A stretch of 64,000 nt of DNA from Leifsonia sp. 1010 (GTDB lineage Bacteria > Actinomycetota > Actinomycetes > Actinomycetales > Microbacteriaceae). Below, in pieces: positions 43,481 through 52,156 of this stretch. The notes beneath the pieces are model-generated. The model was not told where the DNA came from, ran no database searches, and was given only the letters and a program-made list of their open reading frames with translations. The translations under genes and the position numbers were made by a program. Where the stretch lies: assembly GCF_031455295.1 (NCBI RefSeq), contig NZ_JAVDSL010000001.1, positions 1,240,001 to 1,304,000 on the forward strand, written 5' to 3'. Within the stretch, counting starts at the first letter, position 1. The number at the start of each line of letters is the position of its first letter.

Positions 43481-43603
43481 TCAGCCCTGGCGGGCCTTCA
43501 TGCGCGGGTTCTTCTTATTGATGATGAACGTGCGGCCCCGGCGACGCACCACCTGAGCGCCGGGCATCGCCTTGAGCGAACTCACCGAGTTGCGTACCTT
43601 CAT
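43481..43603 (-). CDS. rpmJ: Ribosomal protein L36, cysteine-free (C-) paralogue
   Basis: 40 residues from the ATG at 43603, with AGGGAGG upstream. [20 protein letters not shown] and a [11 protein letters not shown] end identify the second form of L36. The zinc-binding cysteines of the main form are all absent. Such paralogues replace the zinc-containing L36 on the ribosome when zinc is scarce and are usually repressed by Zur. A Zur-like site is found just upstream. Confidence 0.93.
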   Translation of the reverse strand: MKVRNSVSSLKAMPGAQVVRRRGRTFIINKKNPRMKARQG

Positions 43604-43618
43604 GACGGACCTCCCTTG

Positions 43619-43635
43619 TTGAAATCTATTCTCAA
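43619..43635. promoter_or_regulatory. Zur-box-like inverted repeat upstream of rpmJ
   Basis: TTGAAATCTATTCTCAA is an imperfect palindrome. Its TGAAATCTATTCTCA core matches 11 of 15 positions of the actinobacterial Zur-like pattern TGAAAATGATTTTCA. It lies 16-32 bases before the start codon. The match is by eye. Confidence 0.55.
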
Positions 43636-43674
43636 TAACAATGGAAGACCGCGGTTTATTCACGGGTCGGGCGA

Positions 43675-44526
43675 TCAGATCCCGAATGTGGCCAGCCAGG
43701 AGTCGACCACCGGGATGTCCAGGCGCTGGTAGCCGCCGAGGTATCGGCAGTTATCGGTGTAGCCGTAGCTCGTCACCGCGACCAGCTGGTCGCCGAGGAA
43801 CACGGGGCCGCCCGAGTCGCCGAAGCAGGTCCCGCCGGTTCCGCGGGTGTCGTTCGGATTGCCGTTGGTCTGCAGGATCTGCGGGGTCAGCTTCTGGCCC
43901 GGCATGTCCACATAGCGACGGATGAGGGGGTAGCTCATCGGCTGCGGCTTCTGCGGGCCGGACTCCGGCTTGCGCACCTCTGTTCCGTAGCCGACCGCGG
44001 TGAACAGCGTCTTCGACAGGTTGCTCGTCTTGATCGCGTCGAGCGTGCCCACGGGCGCGATCTGCGGGTAGCCGGATCCGAACGAGGCCACGGGCTGGTC
44101 GAGCACGATGACGCCGACGTCGTTCCAGTTCGCGGTGTCCGTGAAGTCCGAGTAGTCCGGATGCGTGTACGCCGTTCCGGAGTAGTAGCCGGCTGCGGTG
44201 ATCTCTGCCGCGGTGAATCCGACGGTCGGGTCGGCGGCGACCGGGAACGGAGCGGGCGGCTGCTCCGCGATCACGGAGTCGAACGTGACGAGCGTCTTGC
44301 CCAGTGTTCCCGAGGTGCAGTGCGCGGCGGTCACGACCACCGTCGGCGACACCAGTGTCGCCGAGCACCGGAAGCGCCCGTCGGCGTCGTAGAACAGGAT
44401 CAGGCCGACGTCAGGATGCTTGTTCCCGTCGGCGACTCCTCCCGTGCTGGCGACGGCGGGTGTGCCGACGGCCAGTCCGGCGAATGCGGCCAACGCGATG
44501 GCGGCGGCCAGGATTCTTTTACGCAT
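43675..44526 (-). CDS. Secreted trypsin-like serine protease (S1)
   Basis: 283 residues from the ATG at 44526, preceded by AAGGGGG. Signal peptide with ASTG cleavage near 27. Catalytic triad visible: H69 (TAAHC), D136 (NWNDVGVI) and S238 (GDSGGP). Cysteines at 54/70 and near 234 fit chymotrypsin-fold disulphides. There is no long propeptide. Exported, targets unknown. Confidence 0.92.
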   Translation of the reverse strand: MRKRILAAAIALAAFAGLAVGTPAVASTGGVADGNKHPDVGLILFYDADGRFRCSATLVSPTVVVTAAHCTSGTLGKTLVTFDSVIAEQPPAPFPVAADPTVGFTAAEITAAGYYSGTAYTHPDYSDFTDTANWNDVGVIVLDQPVASFGSGYPQIAPVGTLDAIKTSNLSKTLFTAVGYGTEVRKPESGPQKPQPMSYPLIRRYVDMPGQKLTPQILQTNGNPNDTRGTGGTCFGDSGGPVFLGDQLVAVTSYGYTDNCRYLGGYQRLDIPVVDSWLATFGI

Positions 44527-44843
44527 GGATCCCCCTTTGGATCGGTAGCGGTCAGTCCTCCGAGTATGCACAACCCCCGGTCGGGGGCCAAGGCTCCATA
44601 TGTGGAGGATGTTCGCTCGAAACCACTTCGATGAGCCGCGTCACGATCAGGAGGCGGCCCGCGTCTTCATGGGTGAAGGGTTCGGGCGAACGGGCCGGAC
44701 CCCTTCAGGCGATGTGGCGGGGAGTACGGGAACTGTCCCGCCGCATCGCCCCCACTCGCCGTCGAACCGATGATCGGGTGCGCCGCGGCCGTTCCGCGAA
44801 AAGGCGTCACCCCCTATGCTGTTCCGGGGGAAAGGGGAATCTG
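44527..44843. other. 317-base intergenic stretch without a supported gene
   Basis: Between the divergent protease and DHFR-like genes. A frame starting at 44633 gives an Arg-rich peptide with no ribosome site. A TATGCT hexamer at 44816-44821 may be the -10 of the downstream gene. Nothing else is seen. Confidence 0.6.
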
Positions 44844-45401
44844 ATGGGCGCGATCGCAGTGCACGAGTTCGTGTCGCTGGACGGCGTGTTCGAAGATCCG
44901 AGCTGGACGTTCGAGTTCGGGTTCGATCCTGACATGGGCGACGACATCGGCCGCATCACGCGGACGTCGGACGCGATCCTGCTCGGCAGGCGAACGTTCG
45001 AGATGTTCGCACCCGCGTGGTCCCCCCGCACCGCCGATGACGATCCGGGCGCGCCGTTCTTCAACGACAGCCCCAAGGGCGTCGTCAGCTCGACCCTGGA
45101 CGACCAGACCGCGGAGCGCACCTGGCGCAACTCGCGGTCGCTCGGCGCGTACGACGCCGAGCGCATCCGGGCCTTCGCCGATGAGTTCAGCGGCGGGGTG
45201 TACATCAGCGGGTCCGGCTCGCTCGTGCGCGCCCTGCTGGCCGACGGACTCGTCGACTCGCTCCATCTGTTCGTCTATCCACTGGTCCGTGGGACGGGCG
45301 CACGCCTGTTCCCCGAGGGAAGCGCGCCCGCTAAGCTGCGGCTGCGTCACCACGACGCCTACGACAACGGCGTCCTGCACCTCCACTACACGGCCGCCTG
45401 A
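44844..45401 (+). CDS. DHFR/RibD C-terminal-like reductase
   Basis: 185 residues from the ATG at 44844, preceded by a run of AAAGGGG. The SLDGVFEDP opening, AILLGRRTFEMF and the ISGSGSLVRALLADGLVD segment are typical of the RibD_C dihydrofolate-reductase-like family (YwjB/YyaP). It would bind NADPH, but its substrate is unknown. Confidence 0.87.
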   Translation: MGAIAVHEFVSLDGVFEDPSWTFEFGFDPDMGDDIGRITRTSDAILLGRRTFEMFAPAWSPRTADDDPGAPFFNDSPKGVVSSTLDDQTAERTWRNSRSLGAYDAERIRAFADEFSGGVYISGSGSLVRALLADGLVDSLHLFVYPLVRGTGARLFPEGSAPAKLRLRHHDAYDNGVLHLHYTAA

Positions 45402-45445
45402 AACCACCCGCGAACGACCGTCCACTGCGGCCGCCGAAGCGACTT

Positions 45446-45478
45446 CCTCAATTGAGGCCGCTCATCGTCCGCAATTGC
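45446..45478. promoter_or_regulatory. Two CAATTG-centred palindromes upstream of the ABC exporter
   Basis: CCTCAATTGAGG (45446-45457) is a perfect 12-base palindrome and GCAATTGC (45471-45478) a perfect 8-base one. Their centres are 23 bases apart. CAATTG cores are common in MarR-type operators. No marR gene is adjacent. Confidence 0.5.
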
Positions 45479-45545
45479 CGTTAGCCTCGCTCGTGGCGGG
45501 GTTGCTCCGCCATCACATCCACACACAGCACACCCGGGAATCACT

Positions 45546-47279
45546 GTGACTCTGCTTCGTCTCTCACTCCGCTTCGTGCGCCCCTACTGGCGCGCGGTGA
45601 CCGCGGTCGTGGTCCTTCAGCTGATCGCGACCATGGCCGCCCTCTACCTTCCGACCCTCAACGCCCAGATCATCGACAAGGGCGTTGTCACCGGCGACAC
45701 CGACTTCATCTGGCGCACCGGCGGCATGATGCTCGTCGTCTGCTTCATCCAGGTGATCGCCGCCGTGACGGCAACGTACTTCGGGGCGCGCGCCTCCATG
45801 TCCGCGGGCAAGGACATCCGGCGCTCCTTCTACCGCAAGGTGGATGCGCTGCCGTCGCTCGACCTCGCCCGTTGGGGGATGCCGACGCTCATCACGCGCA
45901 ACACGAACGACGTCCAGCAGGTGCAGATGCTCCTGCTGATGACGTTCAACTTCATGGTGTCCACCCCGATCATGTGCATCGCGGGAATCATCTTCGCGGT
46001 GCAGGTCGACGCCGGGCTCTCCTGGCTGATCTGGGTCTCGGTCGCCGTGCTGTTCATCGTCGTCGGCGTCCTCGTGTCGCTCCTGCTGCCGATGTTCCGC
46101 ATCATGCAGGAGCGCATCGACGGCGTGAACGGCGTCATCCGCGAGCAGATCGTCGGCATCCGCGTCATCCGCGCGTTCGTCCGCGAGCGCTTCGAGACGA
46201 AGCGGTACGACGACGCCAACGCTGCGCTCACGCGCATCTCGGTCAAGGTCGGAAACGTCTTCGTGCTGATGTTCCCGATCATCATGCTCATCCTCAACGC
46301 GGCGACCGTCGCCGTGCTCTGGTTCGGTGGTCACCGGGTCGACGCCGGCGACATCCAGATCGGTGCGCTGACCGCCTTCCTGCAGTACCTCCTGCAGATC
46401 CTGGTCGCGGTCATGATGGGCGTGTTCATGGCCATGATGATCCCGCGCGCGATGGTCTGCGCGGAGCGCATCGAGGAGGTGCTCGGCGCGACGCCCAGCA
46501 CCGCTCAGGCTCAGGCCGACGCCGACGAGGTCCCGACGAGCGGCCGGGTCGAGGTGCAGGATGTCACCTTCGGCTACCCCGGCGCCGAGAAGCCGGTGCT
46601 CAGCGACGTGACCTTCACGGCCGAGCCCGGCAAGGTGACCGCGATCGTCGGCTCCACCGGTTCCGGCAAGACCACGCTGGTCTCGGTGATCGCCAACCTG
46701 TTCACCCCGCAGAGCGGGCACGTGCGCATCGGCGGCGTGGCCGTCGACGCGCTCACCCGCAAGCAGATCGCCGGGGTGCTCGGCTTGGTGCCGCAGCGGC
46801 CGTACCTCTTCTCCGGGACGATCGCCTCCAACCTGCGCTTCGGGCGTCCGGATGCGACCGACGAGGAGCTCTGGGAGGCGCTGCGCGTGGCCCAGGCCGA
46901 GGACTTCGTCCGAGCGAAGGAGCACGGCCTCGACGAGCGCATCTCCCAGGGCGGCACGAACGTCTCCGGCGGACAGCGCCAGCGACTGTGCATCGCCCGC
47001 GCGCTCGTCGCCCAGCCGAAGGTGTACCTCTTCGACGACTCGTTCTCGGCGCTCGACGTCGCGACCGACGCCCGCCTGCGGCGCGCGCTCGCCGAATCCA
47101 TCGGAGACGCGGCGATGATCGTCGTCGCACAGCGCGTCTCCACGATCCGCGAAGCCGACACGATCATCGTCATGGACGACGGACGGGTCGTCGGACACGG
47201 CACCCACGACGAACTGCTGGAGACCAACGAGACGTACCGCCAGATCGTCGAGTCGCAGCTGAGCCTGGAGGTGGCCTGA
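45546..47279 (+). CDS. ABC exporter half-transporter, degenerate-site subunit
   Basis: 577 residues from a GTG. Six-helix type-IV membrane domain, then the nucleotide-binding domain with Walker A GSTGSGKTT near 369, canonical signature SGGQ and Walker B LFDDSFSALD. The catalytic Glu after Walker B is replaced by Asp. This is the degenerate half of BmrCD/TM287-288-like heterodimers. The next gene starts two bases later. Substrate unknown; probably a lipophilic compound or drug. Confidence 0.92.
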   Translation: MTLLRLSLRFVRPYWRAVTAVVVLQLIATMAALYLPTLNAQIIDKGVVTGDTDFIWRTGGMMLVVCFIQVIAAVTATYFGARASMSAGKDIRRSFYRKVDALPSLDLARWGMPTLITRNTNDVQQVQMLLLMTFNFMVSTPIMCIAGIIFAVQVDAGLSWLIWVSVAVLFIVVGVLVSLLLPMFRIMQERIDGVNGVIREQIVGIRVIRAFVRERFETKRYDDANAALTRISVKVGNVFVLMFPIIMLILNAATVAVLWFGGHRVDAGDIQIGALTAFLQYLLQILVAVMMGVFMAMMIPRAMVCAERIEEVLGATPSTAQAQADADEVPTSGRVEVQDVTFGYPGAEKPVLSDVTFTAEPGKVTAIVGSTGSGKTTLVSVIANLFTPQSGHVRIGGVAVDALTRKQIAGVLGLVPQRPYLFSGTIASNLRFGRPDATDEELWEALRVAQAEDFVRAKEHGLDERISQGGTNVSGGQRQRLCIARALVAQPKVYLFDDSFSALDVATDARLRRALAESIGDAAMIVVAQRVSTIREADTIIVMDDGRVVGHGTHDELLETNETYRQIVESQLSLEVA

Positions 47280-47280
47280 G

Positions 47281-49260
47281 ATGGCACGGACCACAGAACG
47301 CAAGAAGCGCGGCGGACGCCCCGAGGAGGGGCAGAACCCGACCGCGAAGGACATCGTCCTCGACGAGCTCGAAGAGGAATACGACTTCACGCCCACCGAA
47401 GCCGACGGCGACATGTTCGGCGGAGCACCGGCGAAGAAGGCCGAGAACTTCTGGCCGTCGTTCAAGCGGCTCATGGGACTCCTCAAGCCCGAGTGGCTCG
47501 GGATGGCCTGGGTCACGCTGCTCACCGTCGTGTCGGTCGTGCTCGTCGTGATCGCGCCCAAGATCCTCGGTGACGCCACCAACGTCATCTTCAACGGCAT
47601 CTACGTCACGAAGCAGGGCATCGACTTCACGGAGCTCGGGCGCCTCCTGCTCATCGTGCTCACGATGTACCTGGTCGCGTCACTGCTGCAGTGGTGGCAG
47701 GGCTACCTGCTGAATGCTTTGGTCATGCGCGTGGTCTACGGGCTGCGCAAGGATGTGGAGACGAAGCTCAACCGCCTGCCGCTCAGCTACTTCGACACCC
47801 GGCAGCGCGGCGACCTGATGTCGCGCGTGACCAACGACGTCGACAACATCCAGACGGCCCTGCAACAGGCGTTCTCGCAGCTGATCCAGTCCGTGCTGAT
47901 GGTGATCGGCATCGGGATCATGATGTTCATCGTGTCGTGGCAGCTCGCGCTGATCGCACTGATCTCCATCCCGCTCTCCGGCGTGATCGCCGGTGTGATC
48001 GGCTCCCGCTCGCAGAAGCTGTTCACCGCGCAGTGGGCTTCCACCGGTTCGCTCAACGGGCACATCGAGGAGTCCTACTCCGGTCTCGACCTGGTGCGCG
48101 CCTTCGGCCGCGACGAGGTCATGCTCGGCGAGTTCGACGAGCGCAACTCGAAGCTGCACCGGGCGCAGGTCGGCGCGCAGTTCGTCTCCGGCAGCATCAT
48201 GCCGGCGATGAACTTCGTCTCGTACCTCTCGTACGTGCTCATCGCGGTCGTCGGCGGCCTGATGGTCGCCGGGCGCACGCTGACCATCGGCGACGCGACC
48301 GCGTTCATCCAGTACTCCCGCGAGTTCTCGCAGCCGATCGGACAGATCGCCGGCATGGCCAACATGCTGCAGTCGGGTGTCGCCTCGGCCGAGCGGACCT
48401 TCGAGTTCCTCGACTCGGAGGAGCAGATGCCCGAGACGCCGACCCAGCACCTACCGGAGCGTGCGGACGGCCGCGTGGAGCTCGACAAGGTGGAGTTCTC
48501 GTACGACCCCGAGACGCCGCTCATCCAAGACCTGTCCCTCAGCGTCCAGCCGGGCAGCACGGTCGCGATCGTCGGTCCGACAGGCGCGGGCAAGACCACG
48601 CTCGTCAACCTGATCATGCGGTTCTACGAGCTGAACGGCGGCACGATCCGCCTCGACGGGATCGACACCACGCACCTGTCGCGGGATGAACTCCGCGGCC
48701 AGGTCGGCATGGTGCTGCAGGACGCCTGGTTGTTCTCGGGGACCATCCGCGAGAACATCCGGTACGGGCGCCTCGAGGCGACGGACGACGAGGTGATCGA
48801 GGCGGCGAAGGCCACCATGGTCGACCGCTTCGTCCGGCAGCTGCCCGACGGCTACGACACGGTGATCGACGCCGAGGGCGGAAACGTCTCGGCCGGTGAG
48901 CGCCAGCTCATCACCATCGCCCGGGCGTTCATCGCCAACCCGTCGCTGCTGATCCTCGACGAGGCCACCTCCTCGGTCGACACCCGGACGGAGCTGCTCG
49001 TCCAGCACGCGATGGCGGCGCTGCGCACCGACCGGACCTCGTTCGTCATCGCGCACCGCCTGTCCACCATCCGCGACGCGCACACCATCCTCGTGATGGA
49101 GCACGGCCGGATCGTCGAACAGGGCGACCACGCGACCCTCCTGGAGAGGCGCGGGGCGTACTACGACCTATACATGACGCAGTTCCGTGGCGACGACGCG
49201 GGGAGCGAGGCCGACCAGCAGGATGCGGCCGGCGTGCCCGAAGAGGTCGCCGCTCCGTAA
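47281..49260 (+). CDS. ABC exporter half-transporter, catalytic-site subunit
   Basis: 659 residues. Charged N-terminal extension of about 65 residues (DELEEEYDFTPTEADG), a six-helix membrane domain, and a nucleotide-binding domain with GPTGAGKTT near 432 and Walker B ILDEATSSVD with the catalytic Glu. The signature is VSAGE in place of LSGGQ. The altered signature here and the Asp in the partner together make one degenerate and one active ATP site. The long N-terminus is unusual for the family. Confidence 0.93.
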   Translation: MARTTERKKRGGRPEEGQNPTAKDIVLDELEEEYDFTPTEADGDMFGGAPAKKAENFWPSFKRLMGLLKPEWLGMAWVTLLTVVSVVLVVIAPKILGDATNVIFNGIYVTKQGIDFTELGRLLLIVLTMYLVASLLQWWQGYLLNALVMRVVYGLRKDVETKLNRLPLSYFDTRQRGDLMSRVTNDVDNIQTALQQAFSQLIQSVLMVIGIGIMMFIVSWQLALIALISIPLSGVIAGVIGSRSQKLFTAQWASTGSLNGHIEESYSGLDLVRAFGRDEVMLGEFDERNSKLHRAQVGAQFVSGSIMPAMNFVSYLSYVLIAVVGGLMVAGRTLTIGDATAFIQYSREFSQPIGQIAGMANMLQSGVASAERTFEFLDSEEQMPETPTQHLPERADGRVELDKVEFSYDPETPLIQDLSLSVQPGSTVAIVGPTGAGKTTLVNLIMRFYELNGGTIRLDGIDTTHLSRDELRGQVGMVLQDAWLFSGTIRENIRYGRLEATDDEVIEAAKATMVDRFVRQLPDGYDTVIDAEGGNVSAGERQLITIARAFIANPSLLILDEATSSVDTRTELLVQHAMAALRTDRTSFVIAHRLSTIRDAHTILVMEHGRIVEQGDHATLLERRGAYYDLYMTQFRGDDAGSEADQQDAAGVPEEVAAP

Positions 49261-49270
49261 GGGGTGGCGC

Positions 49271-49366
49271 GCGGACCGCCTAGCGGGGTTGGGGCGGTCC
49301 GCACGCCGGACACCAGTGAACAACCACCGCGGCACCGGGTCACTCTCGTTGACACCGGTGCCGCGG
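49271..49366 (+). terminator. Two tandem hairpins after the ABC exporter operon
   Basis: Stem 1: 49271-49280 with 49293-49302 (10 base pairs). Stem 2: 49327-49338 with 49355-49366 (12 base pairs, extendable through GTCA/TGAC). They lie between convergent genes. No T-run. Confidence 0.6.
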
Positions 49367-49404
49367 CGTGCGGCTAGACCGAACGGTACAGCGGCACCAG
49401 GCGC

Positions 49405-49971
49405 CTAGCGCCGGGCCAGCTTGGCCACCGTTCGCACCGCCACGACCCCAGCAAGCACCCAGGGCCCCAGGACGATGATCGGGTCGAGCCAGGTGTGTTT
49501 CAGGTCGGCGCGACGCATCCCGAACCGCGAAGACACGGGACGGTGGCCGGCCTCGGCCAGCACGCCCGACTCCGTGATCGGGTCGTCGGGCCGACGGGAC
49601 GCAAGCGACTTGACATGTGCGCTCACCGAATCCACCCGATCCCCCAGCACTAGCAGCAGCCAGTGCGCGGTCTGGCCCTCGCTGTAGCGGTCGTAAGCGA
49701 ACCGCCGGACCGCACCCGAGATGCCGTGGAGCGGCTGCGCCGTTCCGAACACGGGAGTCATCCGGGTGTGCTCGATCGAGCGCTCACGTCCCTCCGCCGG
49801 CTGTTGCTGCGGCGGTACCTCCCAGTGGGCCCCCGTCGGCTCCAGGTCGAGACGCTCCCGCGGGTGCGACGGCCGGTCGGCCGGGTCGCTGTCCACCCCC
49901 CAGCCCGGGATGCGCCGCCGGAGCTCCTCCGGGTCGAACTTCTTCGTGTGATCGCTGGCGACGTACGGCAT
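49405..49971 (-). CDS. Hypothetical protein with C-terminal membrane helix
   Basis: 188 residues. Polar N-terminus (FDPEELRRRIPGWGVD), a middle region with RRFAYDRYSEGQTAHWLLL, and a final hydrophobic segment (PIIVLGPWVLAGVVAV) ending in KLARR. No signal peptide, so it is probably tail-anchored. Its stop is just before the hairpins of the exporter operon. Family not recognised. Confidence 0.75.
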   Translation of the reverse strand: MPYVASDHTKKFDPEELRRRIPGWGVDSDPADRPSHPRERLDLEPTGAHWEVPPQQQPAEGRERSIEHTRMTPVFGTAQPLHGISGAVRRFAYDRYSEGQTAHWLLLVLGDRVDSVSAHVKSLASRRPDDPITESGVLAEAGHRPVSSRFGMRRADLKHTWLDPIIVLGPWVLAGVVAVRTVAKLARR

Positions 49972-49995
49972 CTGTGATCCTCCCTGCGTTCGCGG

Positions 49996-51144
49996 TTACG
50001 CCGCGCTCGGCACGACGAGCGGCTTGATGATCCCGTCGAGCTTCGACGAGAACAGGTGGTACCCCTCTGCGATGTGCTCCAGGGGGATGCGGTGGGTGAC
50101 GATGTCCGACGGCGTGAGGTATCCGTTCCGGACATGCTCGAACAGGCGGGGCCACTGACGTTTCACCGGGCACTGGTTGGTGTGGATGGTGAGGCCCTTG
50201 TTCATGGCGTCGCCGAACTTCACCGCGCTGAACAGCGGGCCGTACGCCCCCATCACGGAGATCGTGCCGCCCTTGCGGACGGAGTCGATCGCCCAGTTCA
50301 GCGCGATCGGGGAACCGCCCTGCAGCTTCAGCTTCGAGGCGGTGATGTGCTGCAGCGCAGCGCCGTCGGCCTCCGCACCCACCGCGTCGATGACGACGTC
50401 CGCGCCGAGGCCGTCGGTCGCCCGCTTGAGCGTGAGCACCACATCCCCCAGCTCGACGAAGTTGTACGTCTCGGCGTGCGCGAACTCGCGCGCCTTGGCC
50501 AGCCGGTAGTCGAGGTGGTCGACCACGATGACCCGGCCGGCGCCCATCAGCCACGACGACTTCGCGGCGTACAGGCCCACCGGGCCGGCACCGAACACGA
50601 CGACCGTGTCACCCTCGACGATGTCGCCGAGCTGAGCGCCGAAGTAACCCGTGGGGAGGGCGTCCGTGAGCGTGACGGCGTCCTCGTCCGACATCCAGTC
50701 CGGGATGATCGTCGGCCCGACATCGGCGAGCGGGACCCGGACGTACTCGGCCTGGCCGCCGTCGTAGCCGCCGGTCGTGTGCGAATAGCCGTAGATTCCC
50801 CCGACCGCGGTGGCGTTCGGGTTCACGTTGTGGCAGTTGGAGTAGAGCCCCCGCTGGCAGAAGTAGCAGGTGCCGCAGAAGATGTTGAACGGCACCATCA
50901 CCCGGTCGCCGACCTTCAGCGTCTCGACGTCCGGCCCGACTTCGTCGACCACCCCGATGAACTCGTGGCCGAACGTGTGGCCGATCCGGGTGTCCGGCAT
51001 CATGCCGTGGTAGAGGTGCAGGTCGGATCCGCAGATCGCGGCCAGCGTGACCCGGACGATGGCGTCTCCCGGGTGCTCGATTTTGGGTCGGTCCTTCTCC
51101 TCCACGCGGACCTTGTACGGGCCGCGGTACGTCATCGCCAACAT
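49996..51144 (-). CDS. Zinc-dependent MDR dehydrogenase (glutathione-independent formaldehyde dehydrogenase-like)
   Basis: 382 residues from the ATG at 51144, with GAGAGG upstream. Catalytic zinc C38 and H60-E61, full structural zinc set CGTCYFCQRGLYSNC, and FGAGPVG for NAD. The long insert around 100-130 (NATAVGGIYGYSHTTGGYDG) is typical of the formaldehyde-dehydrogenase-like branch found in actinomycetes. Function in aldehyde detoxification is inferred. It is divergent from 51292 across an odd hairpin. Confidence 0.87.
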   Translation of the reverse strand: MLAMTYRGPYKVRVEEKDRPKIEHPGDAIVRVTLAAICGSDLHLYHGMMPDTRIGHTFGHEFIGVVDEVGPDVETLKVGDRVMVPFNIFCGTCYFCQRGLYSNCHNVNPNATAVGGIYGYSHTTGGYDGGQAEYVRVPLADVGPTIIPDWMSDEDAVTLTDALPTGYFGAQLGDIVEGDTVVVFGAGPVGLYAAKSSWLMGAGRVIVVDHLDYRLAKAREFAHAETYNFVELGDVVLTLKRATDGLGADVVIDAVGAEADGAALQHITASKLKLQGGSPIALNWAIDSVRKGGTISVMGAYGPLFSAVKFGDAMNKGLTIHTNQCPVKRQWPRLFEHVRNGYLTPSDIVTHRIPLEHIAEGYHLFSSKLDGIIKPLVVPSAA

Positions 51145-51217
51145 GGCTCTCCTCTCGTCCCGACCCACTTCATGCCGGATGCACGAGTGAATCGAGGAGT
51201 TGACAGCCCGGAGGGGC

Positions 51218-51238
51218 GGTGTAGCCCTACACCTTTTT
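51218..51238 (+). terminator. Small hairpin with T-run in a divergent intergenic region
   Basis: GGTGTAG (51218-51224), CC, CTACACC (51227-51233), then TTTTT. It looks like an intrinsic terminator but lies upstream of the plus-strand gene at 51292, so it could be an attenuator or an operator. Confidence 0.4.
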
Positions 51239-51291
51239 GCTAGGCAAGTGAACGAGTTGCCGGGCGGGTCGGAGCGCCGTACAACGGGGAC

Positions 51292-51714
51292 ATGACGAAA
51301 GACGAGCGCGCCTCCCTGCCTCCCGGACCCGACTTCTCCTACGGCGGGTACACGGTGAAGCTGGAGCCCGAGCACGGGCAGACCGGGCGCTGGCGCGTTG
51401 TCGACGACGAGAACTACTACGGTCTGGTGGCCGCGGCGGAGCCGCTCCGGGGTGAGCCCGAGGTCCATTTCGCGGCGCACTTCCCGGGCGAGGAGGACAT
51501 CCCGCCGATGAAGATCGTGCCGCTGTGGACGCTGGCGGTCGAGTTCCTGCTGGATGCGGGCAAGGGCGAGGCGCTGTGGGGCCTCCCCGACGACCGGACG
51601 GCGCCGCATCCGATCGTCGCGGACGCCCTTCCGGAACCGCCGGCCGAGCCCGAGCCCGAGCCCGAGCCCGAAGCCGAGCCCGAGCCCGAAGCCGACGCGA
51701 GCAGACAGGCCTGA
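51292..51714 (+). CDS. Hypothetical protein with Pro-Glu repeat tail
   Basis: 140 residues. A compact N-terminal part of about 105 residues (YGGYTVKLEPEHGQTGRWRVVDDENYYGL) ends in a stiff (EP)n tail. No signal peptide or membrane segment. I do not recognise the family. It is followed by a perfect 16-base hairpin. Confidence 0.7.
   Translation: MTKDERASLPPGPDFSYGGYTVKLEPEHGQTGRWRVVDDENYYGLVAAAEPLRGEPEVHFAAHFPGEEDIPPMKIVPLWTLAVEFLLDAGKGEALWGLPDDRTAPHPIVADALPEPPAEPEPEPEPEAEPEPEADASRQA
51646..51690 (+). repeat. GAGCCC tandem repeat inside the hypothetical gene
   Basis: GAGCCC units with two GAAGCC variants encode the Glu-Pro tail. Unit number could vary by slippage without shifting the frame. 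Confidence 0.75.
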
Positions 51715-51720
51715 CAACGC

Positions 51721-51756
51721 ACGAAGGCCCGGAGCCGAGTGGCTCCGGGCCTTCGT
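51721..51756. terminator. Perfect 16-base hairpin between convergent genes
   Basis: Arms 51721-51736 and 51741-51756 with a GAGT loop. No T-run. A bidirectional terminator. Confidence 0.75.
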
Positions 51757-51770
51757 CGCGTCGCGTCGCG

Positions 51771-52052
51771 CTAGGCGGTGACGCCGATCGCGAAGCTGAC
51801 GGCTCCCTGGTCGTCGACCTGTGCGTCGAGCACCTTGTCGTCGAGCACCTCGGCCGCCTGCGTCTCGAGGAAGATGCGGGCGCCGCCTGACTCGACCACC
51901 TGGTCCGAGGCCTCCGGCTCCGGGGTGACCGCCGCGGCGAACGCGGTGTTGTCGGGGTTGCTGCTGCTGATGCGCAGACCCGCGGAGTCGTCCGGGGACT
52001 GGTCGGTCAGCGTCTTGACGATGGTGCTGGCGTTCTCGGTGAGGGTGAGCAT
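51771..52052 (-). CDS. HesB/IscA-like fold protein lacking the cysteines
   Basis: 93 residues. The MLTLTENA opening, AGLRISSSNPD, DQVVESGGARIFLETQAAEVLD and DDQGAVSFAI follow the Fe-S biogenesis (HesB) pattern, but no cysteine is present. It therefore cannot bind a cluster in the usual way. Preceded by AAGGAGAG. A known actinobacterial variant of unknown role. Confidence 0.85.
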   Translation of the reverse strand: MLTLTENASTIVKTLTDQSPDDSAGLRISSSNPDNTAFAAAVTPEPEASDQVVESGGARIFLETQAAEVLDDKVLDAQVDDQGAVSFAIGVTA

Positions 52053-52156
52053 GTGCTCTCCTTCCTATCGATGGTCCAGGAGTCGACTACGTTCCCGCGC
52101 ACTCCCGCCGGCCGCAACCGGCTCGGAGGCCATTGCCAGGGAACGCTCACGAGGCT

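Noticed and set aside
44633-44790. Short Arg-rich reading frame between the protease and DHFR-like genes
   Set aside because: No ribosome site and no recognisable protein.
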